A stretch of DNA of 23,210 nucleotides from Hamadaea sp013361475 (GCF_040654195.1 NZ_JBFAHM010000027.1:1-23210); one strand, 5' to 3'; shown: positions 8,023 to 14,893, numbered from the stretch's first letter. A program made the numbers and translations. Notes: generated by a model from the sequence alone, not told the origin.

Positions 8023-8733
8023 TCGTAGGGAGAGGGCTAGGGCGGCGAGGATGGCCAGGCCGTAGGCGGCGGAGGCGGCGGCGACCACGCGTACGCGGGT
8101 CTGCTCAGGCCACGGCAACCGCGCCGCCAGCCAGGCGATCGCGGGCAACACCAGCACGCCGTGCAGGCTCACGCCGTGGAGCGGCTTCAAAAATCCACCC
8201 AGCTGGTACGCGGACTGCTGCTCGCCGGAGTTCACCAGCGTCACGCCACGGGCGATCATCGCCGCGCCGGAGGCGAGGCCGACGATCATCGTGGCGAACC
8301 CCGTACGCAGGGCCAACCGCAGGCTGGGCGACTGGGCGGGGTCGCCGCGGAAGGCGTACCAGGCCATGGCGAGCAGGACCGCCACGAGGATGAAGCCGCC
8401 CGCGGCCAGCATCATCGCGATGGCCCGATCGACCGGGGTCTCCATGTTGAAGTGCGAGGGTACGCCGCGCCAGGCTTGGACGGTGATGCCCGCGACCTCG
8501 ACGACGCAGTCGGCCGCGAACACCGCGAGCAGCCAGCGTGGGGCACGAAGGTAGCCGCTGAGCCAGGTGACGGTGAGCAGTGTGAGCCCGAAGGACAGCC
8601 CGAACGTCGCCGGCTTGCGCCACGAGACCGGCCCTTCCCACGGCCCGCCGTCGACTGCGAACACGAGCAGGTGGAAGAGGCCGCTGACGATCAGCGCGAG
8701 ACCGACGGTGTAGCTGAGGCGGCGGAGGGTCAT
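8020..8733 (-). CDS. Seven-helix membrane protein of unknown function
   Basis: I do not recognise a named family. The predicted 237-residue protein has about seven hydrophobic helices: one at the N-terminus (SYTVGLALIVSGLFHLLVF), then PATFGLSFGLTLLTVTWL, WLLAVFAADCVVEVAGI, a segment around MMLAAGGFILVAVLLAMAW, FATMIVGLASGAAMIARGV, VLVLPAIAWLAARL and a C-terminal one. Loop motifs WRKPATFG, HFNMETP and KPLHGVSLHG may be functional because they contain conserved-looking His and charged residues next to helices. ATG 8733 is preferred over GTG 8739 because AGGA lies 8 bases upstream of the ATG. It is convergent with araA and divergent from a secreted hydrolase. High-GC codon third positions support real coding. 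Confidence 0.75.
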   Translation of the reverse strand: MTLRRLSYTVGLALIVSGLFHLLVFAVDGGPWEGPVSWRKPATFGLSFGLTLLTVTWLSGYLRAPRWLLAVFAADCVVEVAGITVQAWRGVPSHFNMETPVDRAIAMMLAAGGFILVAVLLAMAWYAFRGDPAQSPSLRLALRTGFATMIVGLASGAAMIARGVTLVNSGEQQSAYQLGGFLKPLHGVSLHGVLVLPAIAWLAARLPWPEQTRVRVVAAASAAYGLAILAALALSLR

Positions 8734-8793
8734 GCCCACGATCCTGGTGGACGAGGCGCGGCGTCGCGTCCTGCCGCGGGCGGCATCGCCGTC

Positions 8794-8809
8794 TACTCCC
8801 GAGGGAGTA
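8794..8809. promoter_or_regulatory. Palindromic operator candidate in a divergent promoter region
   Basis: TACTCCC (8794-8800) and GGGAGTA (8803-8809) are perfect 7-bp inverted repeats with a 2-base centre, in the 165-base space between the divergent membrane-protein and hydrolase genes. A TTGACG box lies on the minus strand at 8824-8819. The layout suggests a regulator binding site controlling one or both genes; no regulator gene is adjacent. Confidence 0.4.
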
Positions 8810-8898
8810 CACCAGTAACGTCAACGTAGTCGTTCATGGAGCAGGCCTCACCGTGAACCCGGTGGGTGACCGGCGTGTGCCGGTGAGCAAAGCTGATC

Positions 8899-10098
8899 AT
8901 GCTGGGTCTCATGAATCCTTTGAAGACAGCCGCGCTGGCGGTCGCGGCTGCGCTGGCGCTGGTGGCTTCGTCCCCCGCACCGGCACAAGCGCAAACCTGG
9001 CGCGGCACGGTCGTTTCGCGTACTCCGGTCTTCACCATGGATCCGGGGCAGGTCAAGGACTTCCTCACACCGATCGGCGTCTGGGTGCCCGAAGCCCGGC
9101 ACGGCGTGGACGCCTACCGGGTCGTGTATCGCACGGTCGACGTGCGCGGGCGCAGCACGACCGCCAGCACTCTCGTGGTGCTGCCGCGCGACGGTGCACG
9201 TCGGCTGAAGCCGGCGGTTTGGCTGCACGGTACGCAATCCGACCGGCACGACGCGCCCTCGGTGAGTCCCTGCTGCGATCGCGCGGCCGGTGTGCTGTTC
9301 GCCTCGTTGGGCTATGCCGCGACAGCGCCGGACTACCTCGGCCTGGGCGAGGGCCCAGGCACCCATCCCTATTTCCACGCCCCGACGATGGTGAGCGCAT
9401 CCATCGACGCTCTGCGCGCGACGAGAGCGGTTGCGGCGCGATCCGGGCGGCTGGTGGCCGGAGCGACCTCGGTCGCCGGATTCTCCCAAGGCGCCAATGC
9501 CGCCTTCCTCCTGGCCCAAGCCTTGCAAGACGGAGCTGACCGGAGGTTCTCCCTGGGTGCGTTGGCACCGATCAGCGGCGCCTACCGGCTGTTCGACGTC
9601 GAATGGCCGGCCGCGTTGGGCGGCGACGTCGACCCCGCCGCGGCCGCGTACTACCTGGCCTACCTCACAGTCGCGTGGGACCGCGTCTACAACCTCTACG
9701 ACGACGAGTCGGAGGTCTTCCAAGCCCCGTACGGCGGCCACGTCGCGGAGTTGTTCGACGGGCGACACACGTTGGACGAAACACTCGACGCCCTGCCCGC
9801 CATGCCAGGCGACCTGCTGCAGAAGGCGTATGCCGACCGGTTGATCCGCCCGACCGGCGTCCTGGCGAAAGCCGCCGAAGTCAACGACGTCGCCTGCCGC
9901 GACTTCACCCCCACAGCCCCGGTACGCATGTACGCGGCGCACGGGGATCCGGAGGCGGTCTTCGCCAACAGCCTCGCCTGTCAGGAGTCCCTGCGCGGTG
10001 CTGACGTGAGCCTGACGGACGTAGGCGACGTCAACCACATCACGTCTCTGGTGCTGTCGGTTCCGCAGGTCGCGCGCTGGTTCGCGACGCTGGTCTGA
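8899..10098 (+). CDS. Secreted alpha/beta hydrolase (lipase/esterase-like)
   Basis: This is a probable exported serine hydrolase of 399 residues. A signal peptide covers about 1-32 (charged start, AALAVAAALALVASS core, cleavage near AQA-QT). The nucleophile elbow GFSQG places the catalytic Ser at 196, with likely Asp350 (AHGDPEAVF) and His380 (GDVNHITSL) completing the triad. The mid-region SLGYAATAPDYLGLGEGPGTHPYFH resembles actinobacterial secreted lipases and acylhydrolases, and four cysteines (125, 126, 333, 361) could form disulfides. Two ATG starts are possible (8899 and 8911), neither with a strong ribosome-binding site; a 6-bp hairpin (8869-8884) lies directly upstream. Substrate is unknown. 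It is divergent from the seven-helix membrane protein and ends at a perfect hairpin. Confidence 0.88.
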   Translation: MLGLMNPLKTAALAVAAALALVASSPAPAQAQTWRGTVVSRTPVFTMDPGQVKDFLTPIGVWVPEARHGVDAYRVVYRTVDVRGRSTTASTLVVLPRDGARRLKPAVWLHGTQSDRHDAPSVSPCCDRAAGVLFASLGYAATAPDYLGLGEGPGTHPYFHAPTMVSASIDALRATRAVAARSGRLVAGATSVAGFSQGANAAFLLAQALQDGADRRFSLGALAPISGAYRLFDVEWPAALGGDVDPAAAAYYLAYLTVAWDRVYNLYDDESEVFQAPYGGHVAELFDGRHTLDETLDALPAMPGDLLQKAYADRLIRPTGVLAKAAEVNDVACRDFTPTAPVRMYAAHGDPEAVFANSLACQESLRGADVSLTDVGDVNHITSLVLSVPQVARWFATLV

Positions 10099-10106
10099 CC
10101 GGGCCC

Positions 10107-10148
10107 GCCTCGTCGGCGGCCGAACTCCGGTGCGGCAGCCGACGAGGC
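10107..10148. terminator. Bidirectional terminator hairpin
   Basis: GCCTCGTCGGC (10107-10117) and GCCGACGAGGC (10138-10148) are perfect 11-bp inverted repeats with a 20-base loop. They lie between the stop of the hydrolase and the stop of the convergent lipoprotein gene (10151), exactly where a shared terminator is expected. Confidence 0.75.
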
Positions 10149-10150
10149 TC

Positions 10151-10747
10151 TCAGAGCCCGATCGGGTTCGAGCAGAAGAGGTGCTGGACCGAGGTCGTCG
10201 AGCTGAGGTGCGGCAACGTCTCGTCGGCGGCGAGTCCCTTCGCCTCGGACGCCCGGACGACCCCGAGGCAGAACACAACCTGCTCGATCGGGTCGGGCAG
10301 GGTGATCGTGCCGTCGCCGTAGTCGTCGCCGTACGGATGACGGCGGCTCAACGGCAGCGAGACGGTCAGCTGCTCACCGACCGACTCGCCCGGCGGGACC
10401 TTGGTGACGCCGACCCGCGCCGCCTGCGCCCAGCTCACCTTGTCGGTGTCGGGCATCGCGAAGGCCCGCTTGCCGATCTCGACGACGTGGGTGCCGCTGC
10501 GGCCCACCACGTAGACGGCGTCCGCCGCCCCCGGTACGCGATTGAGCACGAGTAACTCGTCCGGCGACTGGTTGGTCAGCCGGTACGTGACGTGCAGCGA
10601 CTGACCCTCGACGACGACCTCGGCGGTGAAGCCCACCGCTGGGGGCGCGCCGGACGCGGGCGGGTCAGCGGGTTCGGCCGGAGCGGCGGAACAGCCGCCC
10701 AGCAGCGCCGCGAGCCCACCCGCGAACAACCGCTTAGTACGCGTCAC
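10151..10747 (-). CDS. Lipoprotein of unknown function, possible partner of the M91/RTX protein
   Basis: The 198-residue product has a lipoprotein signal: MTRTKRLFAGGLAALLGGC with the lipidated Cys at 19, then a Pro/Ala-rich linker to about 37. The mature part looks like a single beta-sandwich: VTYRLTNQSPDELLVLNRV, AVYVVGRSGTHVVEIGKRAF and KVPPGESVGEQLTVSLPL resemble uncharacterised bacterial proteins with Ig-like folds, and loosely the BsuPI type of proteinase inhibitor (weak resemblance judged by eye). The GTG start at 10747 lies inside the 3' end of the M91/RTX gene (14-base overlap), so the two are translationally coupled. Such coupling suggests a partner or immunity role; this is a hypothesis. 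It ends at a hairpin shared with the hydrolase gene. Confidence 0.8.
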   Translation of the reverse strand: MTRTKRLFAGGLAALLGGCSAAPAEPADPPASGAPPAVGFTAEVVVEGQSLHVTYRLTNQSPDELLVLNRVPGAADAVYVVGRSGTHVVEIGKRAFAMPDTDKVSWAQAARVGVTKVPPGESVGEQLTVSLPLSRRHPYGDDYGDGTITLPDPIEQVVFCLGVVRASEAKGLAADETLPHLSSTTSVQHLFCSNPIGL

Positions 10748-12584
10748 GGTGCGGTGCCCCCATCTCCTCGCGGAGCCCGTTCTCCGTCAGCTCGAAGCGG
10801 TGCTTCGAGTAGATGTTCGTCGGCGTGTTCGGGTCGCCGTCCTCATCGATCGGCAGGCCGGCCGCTTCGCGCTCCCGGTTGGGCACACCGGGATTGTCCG
10901 GGCCGGAGTAGTCGCCGGGGGCGAGCGAGTCGTTCATGTAGTCGTAGACGTGCGCCATCTCGTGATAGAGCACGGCGACCGGCGGGCCCTGGACGGTCTG
11001 CCCGTTGCCCATGGTCAGCTCGTCGAGGTGCACGTTGAGGTTGATGGTGTTGTCACCGCCGGAGTGGCTGGCGGTGCTGTTGTTCGGGTCGGCCGGGTTG
11101 TTGTACTCCTTGATCGTCAGGGAGTCGCCGTCGTGGTGCCAGAGCCACCAGCCGCCCTCGGTCTTGTCGTGCCCGGCCTGCAACTCGGTCAGCATCTGCT
11201 GGCCGCGCGGCGACGACGCCAGCATGTCCAGGTCGGCCTCGATCCGCGCCTTGAACTCGGGCGAGCCCTCGACGTTGATGAAGGTCTGGAAGTCCTTGAT
11301 CTCGACGGTCACGTTCTGCTCGGCCCCGACCGAGGTGTCGTTCTTCTCGCCGAACACCTTGTCCTGGCCGGTCCCGCCGTACGTCGTGTCGTTGTCGCGT
11401 CCGGCGTAGACCACGTCGTCGCCGCCCCCGGCGCGGAGCGTGTCGTTGCCCCGGCCGCCGGAGATGATGTCGTTGCCGGCGCCGCCGTAGATCGAGTCGT
11501 CGCCCTTGCCACCCTCGAGGTAGTCCTGGCCTTCGCCGCCACTGATCTGGTCGCGGCCGTCGAGCCCGTAGACGGTGTCGTCGCCCAGGCCGCCGGACAG
11601 GATGTTGTCGCCGTAGCCGCCGTCCACATAGTCCCGATCAGCGCCGGCCGAGACCCGGTCGTTGCCGGCGCCGGCGGTGATCCGGTCCCGGCCGTCCAAG
11701 CCCAGGATCGTCTCGTCGCCGTCACCGCCGGAAATGATGTCGTCGCCCTCGCCGCCGAGCAGCGTCACGTGGACGTTGGTGCCCTTCGCGACGCTGATCG
11801 TGTCGTTGCCGTCGCCGCCGCGCACCACGATGTCGGCGCCCGCCGGGAAGTAGTACTTCTGGCCGTTGATCGTCACGATCTGCTGGCCCGTCTTCGGGTC
11901 GACGCTGATCTGGACGTCGTCGTCGCCGGTGCCGGTGTTCACGATGACCTTGTTGCCGTCGTAGATCACGCCGGTCTCGTTCACCTCGGGCGGCATGGTG
12001 AACGGATCGGTGGAGCCGTCGGCCACATTCAGCCAGGTCGCCGCGACCTGCTTGAACTTCGCCCGCGCCTTGGAGAAGTCGCTGACGCAGTCCTGCAGCA
12101 CGTCGTCGAGGTCGCCGCGAATCTGCGCGCAGCGGGTCATCGAATCGTGGACGACCTTCGCCTCGGCGTCGTCCTCCGGGCTGAACGTCAGGTGATAGGT
12201 CCCGTCGTAGGTGAACTGGACCGAGACGACCTTGCCCCACTCCTCGGTCAGGTGCGACTGGCTCGACCGCAGCGCCCCCGCCGCCTTGTCGAGGGCCGCG
12301 GCGGCCGCGGTCGAGGCCTCCTCGGCGGCGTCCAGATCGGCGATGAGCTTCTTCCGGTGATTGTCGAACGAGTCGGCGGCCGGACCCTCCCACACACCGT
12401 TGACCAGAGCCTTCGCAGCCCGGTCGACGTCGTCGGCGGCCGTCTTGACCGCAGTGGTCACGGCCCGCCATTGCGTCGCGCCGCTGTCCAGCTGATCAGG
12501 ACGTGCGTGCAGATCCCAGACATCCATCGTGGAAATCTGCGCGGGTTTCGTCGTCGTCGGGCCGTCGGGCTCGGGCCTCACCAT
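10734..12584 (-). CDS. Predicted ESX-exported RTX-repeat protein with M91-type zinc metallopeptidase domain
   Basis: This 616-residue protein has three parts. Residues about 20-190 are helical with a W-x-G motif (VWEGPAADSF, 64-73), like WXG100-type substrates of type VII secretion. Residues about 255-412 hold many GGxGxDxxx nonapeptide repeats (for example GGEGDD, GGLGDD, GGAGND), the calcium-binding RTX beta-roll. Residues about 440-616 match the M91/NleD-like metallopeptidase pattern: HEMAHVYDY with zinc ligands His541 and His545 and catalytic Glu542, then NREREAAGLPID (569-580) and a C-terminal TENGLREEMG...RDAY. ATG 12584 is chosen because GGAGG lies 11 bases upstream; an open frame extends to 12680 over the intergenic gap. 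It lies 34 bases after an EspC-like gene and overlaps a lipoprotein gene. The target protein is unknown; it may be a toxin or an extracellular protease. Confidence 0.88.
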   Translation of the reverse strand: MVRPEPDGPTTTKPAQISTMDVWDLHARPDQLDSGATQWRAVTTAVKTAADDVDRAAKALVNGVWEGPAADSFDNHRKKLIADLDAAEEASTAAAAALDKAAGALRSSQSHLTEEWGKVVSVQFTYDGTYHLTFSPEDDAEAKVVHDSMTRCAQIRGDLDDVLQDCVSDFSKARAKFKQVAATWLNVADGSTDPFTMPPEVNETGVIYDGNKVIVNTGTGDDDVQISVDPKTGQQIVTINGQKYYFPAGADIVVRGGDGNDTISVAKGTNVHVTLLGGEGDDIISGGDGDETILGLDGRDRITAGAGNDRVSAGADRDYVDGGYGDNILSGGLGDDTVYGLDGRDQISGGEGQDYLEGGKGDDSIYGGAGNDIISGGRGNDTLRAGGGDDVVYAGRDNDTTYGGTGQDKVFGEKNDTSVGAEQNVTVEIKDFQTFINVEGSPEFKARIEADLDMLASSPRGQQMLTELQAGHDKTEGGWWLWHHDGDSLTIKEYNNPADPNNSTASHSGGDNTINLNVHLDELTMGNGQTVQGPPVAVLYHEMAHVYDYMNDSLAPGDYSGPDNPGVPNREREAAGLPIDEDGDPNTPTNIYSKHRFELTENGLREEMGAPHRDAY

Positions 12585-12618
12585 GCGTACACCTGCCTCC
12601 GGGCCGGTCCGTGCTCGG

Positions 12619-12957
12619 TCAGATCGGGATGTTGCGGTGGTTGCGCTGCTGCTGCCGGGCCTTGGCCGCGGCGTCGTCATCAGCCTTCTTGTACGCGAAC
12701 GCGATGCGGTAGAGCCGATCCATGTCGCCCTCCAAGACGGCGACGAGCCGTCCGAGGGTGACCTCGGCGTCGTCCACCGTCTGATCCTGGGCCTGGGCGA
12801 CGGCGGCCGCCCCGATGCTGTCGCCGAAGGCGGTCGCGGGCACGGCCAGCGGACCCTGTGCGGCCCGCCAGGCGTCGTCGATCTGCTGCGACGAACGCAG
12901 CATCTGGTCGGCCACCCGGGTCAGCTCGACGGGGTCGGCGCGGACTTCGTTGGACAC
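12619..12957 (-). CDS. EspC/WXG100-like ESX secretion-associated protein
   Basis: This is a small helical protein of 112 residues whose N-terminus (RADPVELTRVADQMLRSSQQI) resembles the EspC/ESX-associated family seen beside type VII substrates. A YxxxD motif, YKKAD at 89-93, near the C-terminus matches the general type VII secretion signal. There is no canonical W-x-G, though Trp30 is in about the right place. The GTG start at 12957 lacks a clear ribosome-binding site, but TACGCT on the minus strand at 12969-12964 lies 6 bases upstream, so a leaderless transcript is possible. The downstream gene encodes the RTX/M91 protein, so the likely role is heterodimer partner or chaperone for its export. 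No ESX core genes (eccB, eccC, eccD) are in the window. Confidence 0.8.
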   Translation of the reverse strand: MSNEVRADPVELTRVADQMLRSSQQIDDAWRAAQGPLAVPATAFGDSIGAAAVAQAQDQTVDDAEVTLGRLVAVLEGDMDRLYRIAFAYKKADDDAAAKARQQQRNHRNIPI

Positions 12958-13052
12958 GCCTGGAGCGTATCGACGGGCACGCTCGGGGTCGACCCGTCCG
13001 GTCGAGCCTGTGGATAAGTCACAGTGGACAGTCGCGCTCGCTGGTTTTCCTC

Positions 13053-13133
13053 TTCCGCGGCGCTGGCGTTTCCGCTGGCTTTCCGCGGCGCTGGCGTTTC
13101 CGCTGGCTTTCCGCGGCGCTGGCGTTCCGCTGG
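13053..13133. repeat. 28-bp tandem repeat, about 2.9 copies
   Basis: A 28-base unit starting TTCCGCGGCGCTGGCGTTTC occurs at 13053-13080 and 13081-13108 as identical copies, then 13109-13133 as a shortened copy lacking one T. A decayed relative may precede it (13040-13052). The unit length is not a multiple of three and no gene covers it. It lies in the 259-base space upstream of the EspC-like gene and downstream of a membrane-protein gene, both on the minus strand. Confidence 0.85.
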
Positions 13134-13172
13134 ATCAGGGATATCGGTCGAATCTTGGCCGGTTTAGGGCCC

Positions 13173-13217
13173 ACATCCGTGATCTCGCGGTGATCTCGCG
13201 CCTTCGCGACCGGATGT
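13173..13217 (-). terminator. Hairpin after the three-helix membrane protein gene
   Basis: ACATCCG (13173-13179) and CGGATGT (13211-13217) are inverted repeats that directly abut the minus-strand stop codon (13217-13219). Inside are an inner TCGCG/CGCGA stem and an 11-base tandem duplication GTGATCTCGCG (13179-13189 and 13190-13200). It is likely a terminator for the minus-strand gene. Confidence 0.5.
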
Positions 13218-13789
13218 CAGCCGACGCCGCGCAGCCAGTTCCAAGCCTCGACGAGCCAGCTGATCCGGGTGAGGTAGGTGACCCCGGCGGCGGCCCAGAA
13301 CAGGCCGGCCACGGCGTGCGACACCCAAGCGGAGCGGCGTACGCGGCCGAACGTGCGCTCGAGCACGACCAGCCCCAGCAGCCGGCTGAGGCCGAAGAGG
13401 AACGCGCCGACGACGAGGATCACGATCAGGGCGAGGGCGGCGCCGGCCTGATCACCGGAGCTCGCCGAGATGGCGAACAGACCCCAGCAGGCGACCAGCA
13501 CCGCGGCGCCGATCAAGCTCCAGCGGCCGCCGCGCCGCAACTGGCGCAGCCGCTGGCGCAACGGCACGGTGGGCTGCTTGATCGGCCCCCGGGTGATGAT
13601 CCCCGGCCCGCCGACCTCGGTCGACTCGTCGAAGGTGAGAGTGGGCTCGCCGACCGGCGCCGATCGGCCGACCGCCGCGACGCCGGGGGAGTAGCCGACA
13701 TTGCCCGGCGAAGGATGCAGGTGATGCGTCGGCTCCTCCGCCGAAAGATCGATGGTCTTGTCCAGACCATGGCGCTTCTGCTCGCTCAC
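13217..13789 (-). CDS. Three-helix membrane protein of unknown function
   Basis: I do not recognise the family. From the GTG at 13789 the product is 190 residues. The first about 85 residues are hydrophilic, His/Pro-rich and probably disordered and cytoplasmic (HHLHPSPGNVGYSPG and the GGPGIITRGPIKQPT segment). After RQRLRQLRRGGR come three hydrophobic helices: WSLIGAAVLVACWGLFAI, AALALIVILVVGAFLFGL and WVSHAVAGLFWAAAGVTYL. GGGGAGGG immediately upstream of the GTG decides this start over a more distal in-frame ATG-less extension to 13855. It is divergent from a small gene at 13873 and lies upstream of, and on the same strand as, the ESX cassette, but 259 bases with repeats separate them, so co-transcription is doubtful. 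Confidence 0.65.
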   Translation of the reverse strand: MSEQKRHGLDKTIDLSAEEPTHHLHPSPGNVGYSPGVAAVGRSAPVGEPTLTFDESTEVGGPGIITRGPIKQPTVPLRQRLRQLRRGGRWSLIGAAVLVACWGLFAISASSGDQAGAALALIVILVVGAFLFGLSRLLGLVVLERTFGRVRRSAWVSHAVAGLFWAAAGVTYLTRISWLVEAWNWLRGVG

Positions 13790-13859
13790 GTGCCCTCCCC
13801 TGGCCCGACCGTGCGGCGACCCGAACAGCGTAGTTCTTCCCTGCGACAGTGCCACGGGT

Positions 13860-13865
13860 TACGGT
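13860..13865 (+). promoter_or_regulatory. -10 box (TACGGT) of a probable leaderless transcript
   Basis: TACGGT ends 7 bases before the ATG at 13873, which has no Shine-Dalgarno sequence. TANNNT at this distance is the standard layout for leaderless actinobacterial mRNAs. No good -35 box is visible. Confidence 0.45.
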
Positions 13866-13872
13866 CGAACCC

Positions 13873-14061
13873 ATGGAACCGGACGTCGAACGTGGCCTGC
13901 GCAGCCTGGTCGGGGCAGGGTCGTCCCAGGTCAGCGTGGTCGCGGCGATGCGGGCGCGGGACGCCAGCCGGCCCACGGAGGAGGACCTCGCGCAGGCCGA
14001 GGAGTCCTTGCAGATCGTGCGCCGAGGCTGGGTGCCTCGCGACGAACTACCCCGCCGCTGA
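13873..14061 (+). CDS. Small hypothetical protein (62 aa)
   Basis: The 62-residue product begins MEPDVERGLRSLVGAGSSQ and ends GWVPRDELPRR. It is predicted helical, soluble and charged (RPTEEDLAQAEESLQIVRR), with no known motif that I can name. The ATG at 13873 has no ribosome-binding site but a TACGGT box 7 bases upstream, so it may be translated from a leaderless mRNA; a GTG at 13849 is the alternative start. Codon third positions are G/C-rich as in neighbours, and its stop lies in the first copy of a tandem repeat block. It is divergent from the three-helix membrane protein and convergent with rpiB. Confidence 0.5.
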   Translation: MEPDVERGLRSLVGAGSSQVSVVAAMRARDASRPTEEDLAQAEESLQIVRRGWVPRDELPRR

Positions 14062-14167
14062 CGGGTCAGCCGCGCCGCCAACGGACCAGGACGGCTGACG
14101 GGTCAGCCGCGCGCTGACGGACCAGACCACCTGACGGGTCAGCCGCGCCGCCGGACGGATCAGGGCA
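14058..14167. repeat. Three-copy 36-37-bp tandem repeat between convergent genes
   Basis: Copies start at 14058, 14095 and 14131, each beginning CTGACGGGTCAGCCGCGC and ending in a GGACCAG-like segment (GGATCAG in the last). The first 12 bases of each copy form a palindrome (CTGAC-GG-GTCAG). The block contains the stop codon of the small plus-strand gene and the stop codon of rpiB, so it fills the entire convergent junction. It may act as a shared terminator array (inference). Confidence 0.85.
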
Positions 14168-14627
14168 GCTCGGGGACGATCCGCGTCTTCTCGTACTCGG
14201 CGATCTGGGCGATGCGGCGGGCGTGCCGGGGGTTCTGCGAGAACGGCGTCGCGAGGAAGGTCTCCGCGATGCTCGTCGCCTCGTCCAGCGTGTGCTGGCG
14301 GGCGCCGATGCCGACGACGTTGGCGTCGTTGTGCTCGCGGCTGAGTCGGGCCGTCTCGACGTTCCAGGCCAGCGCGGCGCGTACGCCCTCGACCTTGTTC
14401 GCGGCGATCTGCTCGCCGTTGCCCGACCCGCCGATGACGACGCCGAGGCTGCCGGGGTCGGCCACGACGGCGGCGCCGGTCGCCAGGCAGAAGGCCGGGT
14501 AGTCGTCGTCCGGGTCGAACGTGCTCGGACCGACGTCGACGATTTCGTAACCGAGGCTGGCCAGGTGGCTGACGAGGTGCACCTTCAGCTCGTAGCCGGC
14601 GTGGTCGGATCCCAGGTAGACGCGCAT
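14160..14627 (-). CDS. rpiB: Ribose-5-phosphate isomerase B (RpiB)
   Basis: This enzyme interconverts ribose-5-phosphate and ribulose-5-phosphate in the non-oxidative pentose phosphate pathway. The 155-residue length fits actinobacterial RpiB. The N-terminus MRVYLGSDHAGYELK contains the substrate-binding Asp8-His9 pair. IGGSGNGEQIAANKV (65-79) carries the probable catalytic base Glu72, the equivalent of Glu75 in the Mycobacterium tuberculosis enzyme. Like that enzyme it lacks the active-site Cys of E. coli RpiB. REHNDANVVGIGAR (97-110) and NPRHARRI (132-139) are further family motifs. ATG 14627 has GGAAGA about 8 bases upstream; the open frame extends to 14936 through a tRNA gene, so the longer start is wrong. 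It lies 37 bases downstream of tRNA-Pro on the same strand. Confidence 0.94.
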   Translation of the reverse strand: MRVYLGSDHAGYELKVHLVSHLASLGYEIVDVGPSTFDPDDDYPAFCLATGAAVVADPGSLGVVIGGSGNGEQIAANKVEGVRAALAWNVETARLSREHNDANVVGIGARQHTLDEATSIAETFLATPFSQNPRHARRIAQIAEYEKTRIVPELP

Positions 14628-14664
14628 GGCGCTGAGTCTTCCAGCCCGTCGCCCGCGGAGGTTG

Positions 14665-14738
14665 TCGGGGTGGCCGGATTTGAACCGACGGCCTTCCGCT
14701 CCCAAAGCGGACGCGCTACCAAACTGCGCCACACCCCG
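14665..14738 (-). tRNA. tRNA-Pro (anticodon TGG)
   Basis: Read on the minus strand from 14738, the sequence begins CGGGGTG and ends CACCCCG plus discriminator A, giving a perfect 7-bp acceptor stem. The D-arm region contains GTTTGGTAGCGC. The anticodon arm is TCCGC-TTTGGGA-GCGGA, placing TGG at 34-36, which reads CCA proline codons. The T-loop is GGTTCAAATCC. The 3' CCA is not encoded (next bases are CAA), which is common in actinobacteria. Confidence 0.97.
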
Positions 14739-14893
14739 AAGCGCCGCTCGCGGCGGCGCACGCGTCAGTCTATGCACAAGCCTGGCGTACGCGCGGCACC
14801 GGTTCCGGCCCAGCGATGGCGGTGTCGCCTCGAACTGCGGATCATTTTCGCAAATCGCCAACGAGTCCTCGGCCGGGGCGTGACCATGGGTAG

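Noticed and set aside
10626..12761. 711-codon plus-strand frame opposite the RTX/M91 gene
   Set aside because: Its Val/Ala/Asp-rich repetitive product mirrors the antisense of the RTX repeats; the minus strand has recognisable domains, a start and a ribosome-binding site.
13053..13133. CRISPR array
   Set aside because: The 28-bp units are directly adjacent with no spacers, so this is a simple tandem repeat; no cas gene is present.
14665..14738. Integration site of a mobile element at tRNA-Pro
   Set aside because: No integrase gene or duplicated tRNA 3' end is visible on either side within the window.
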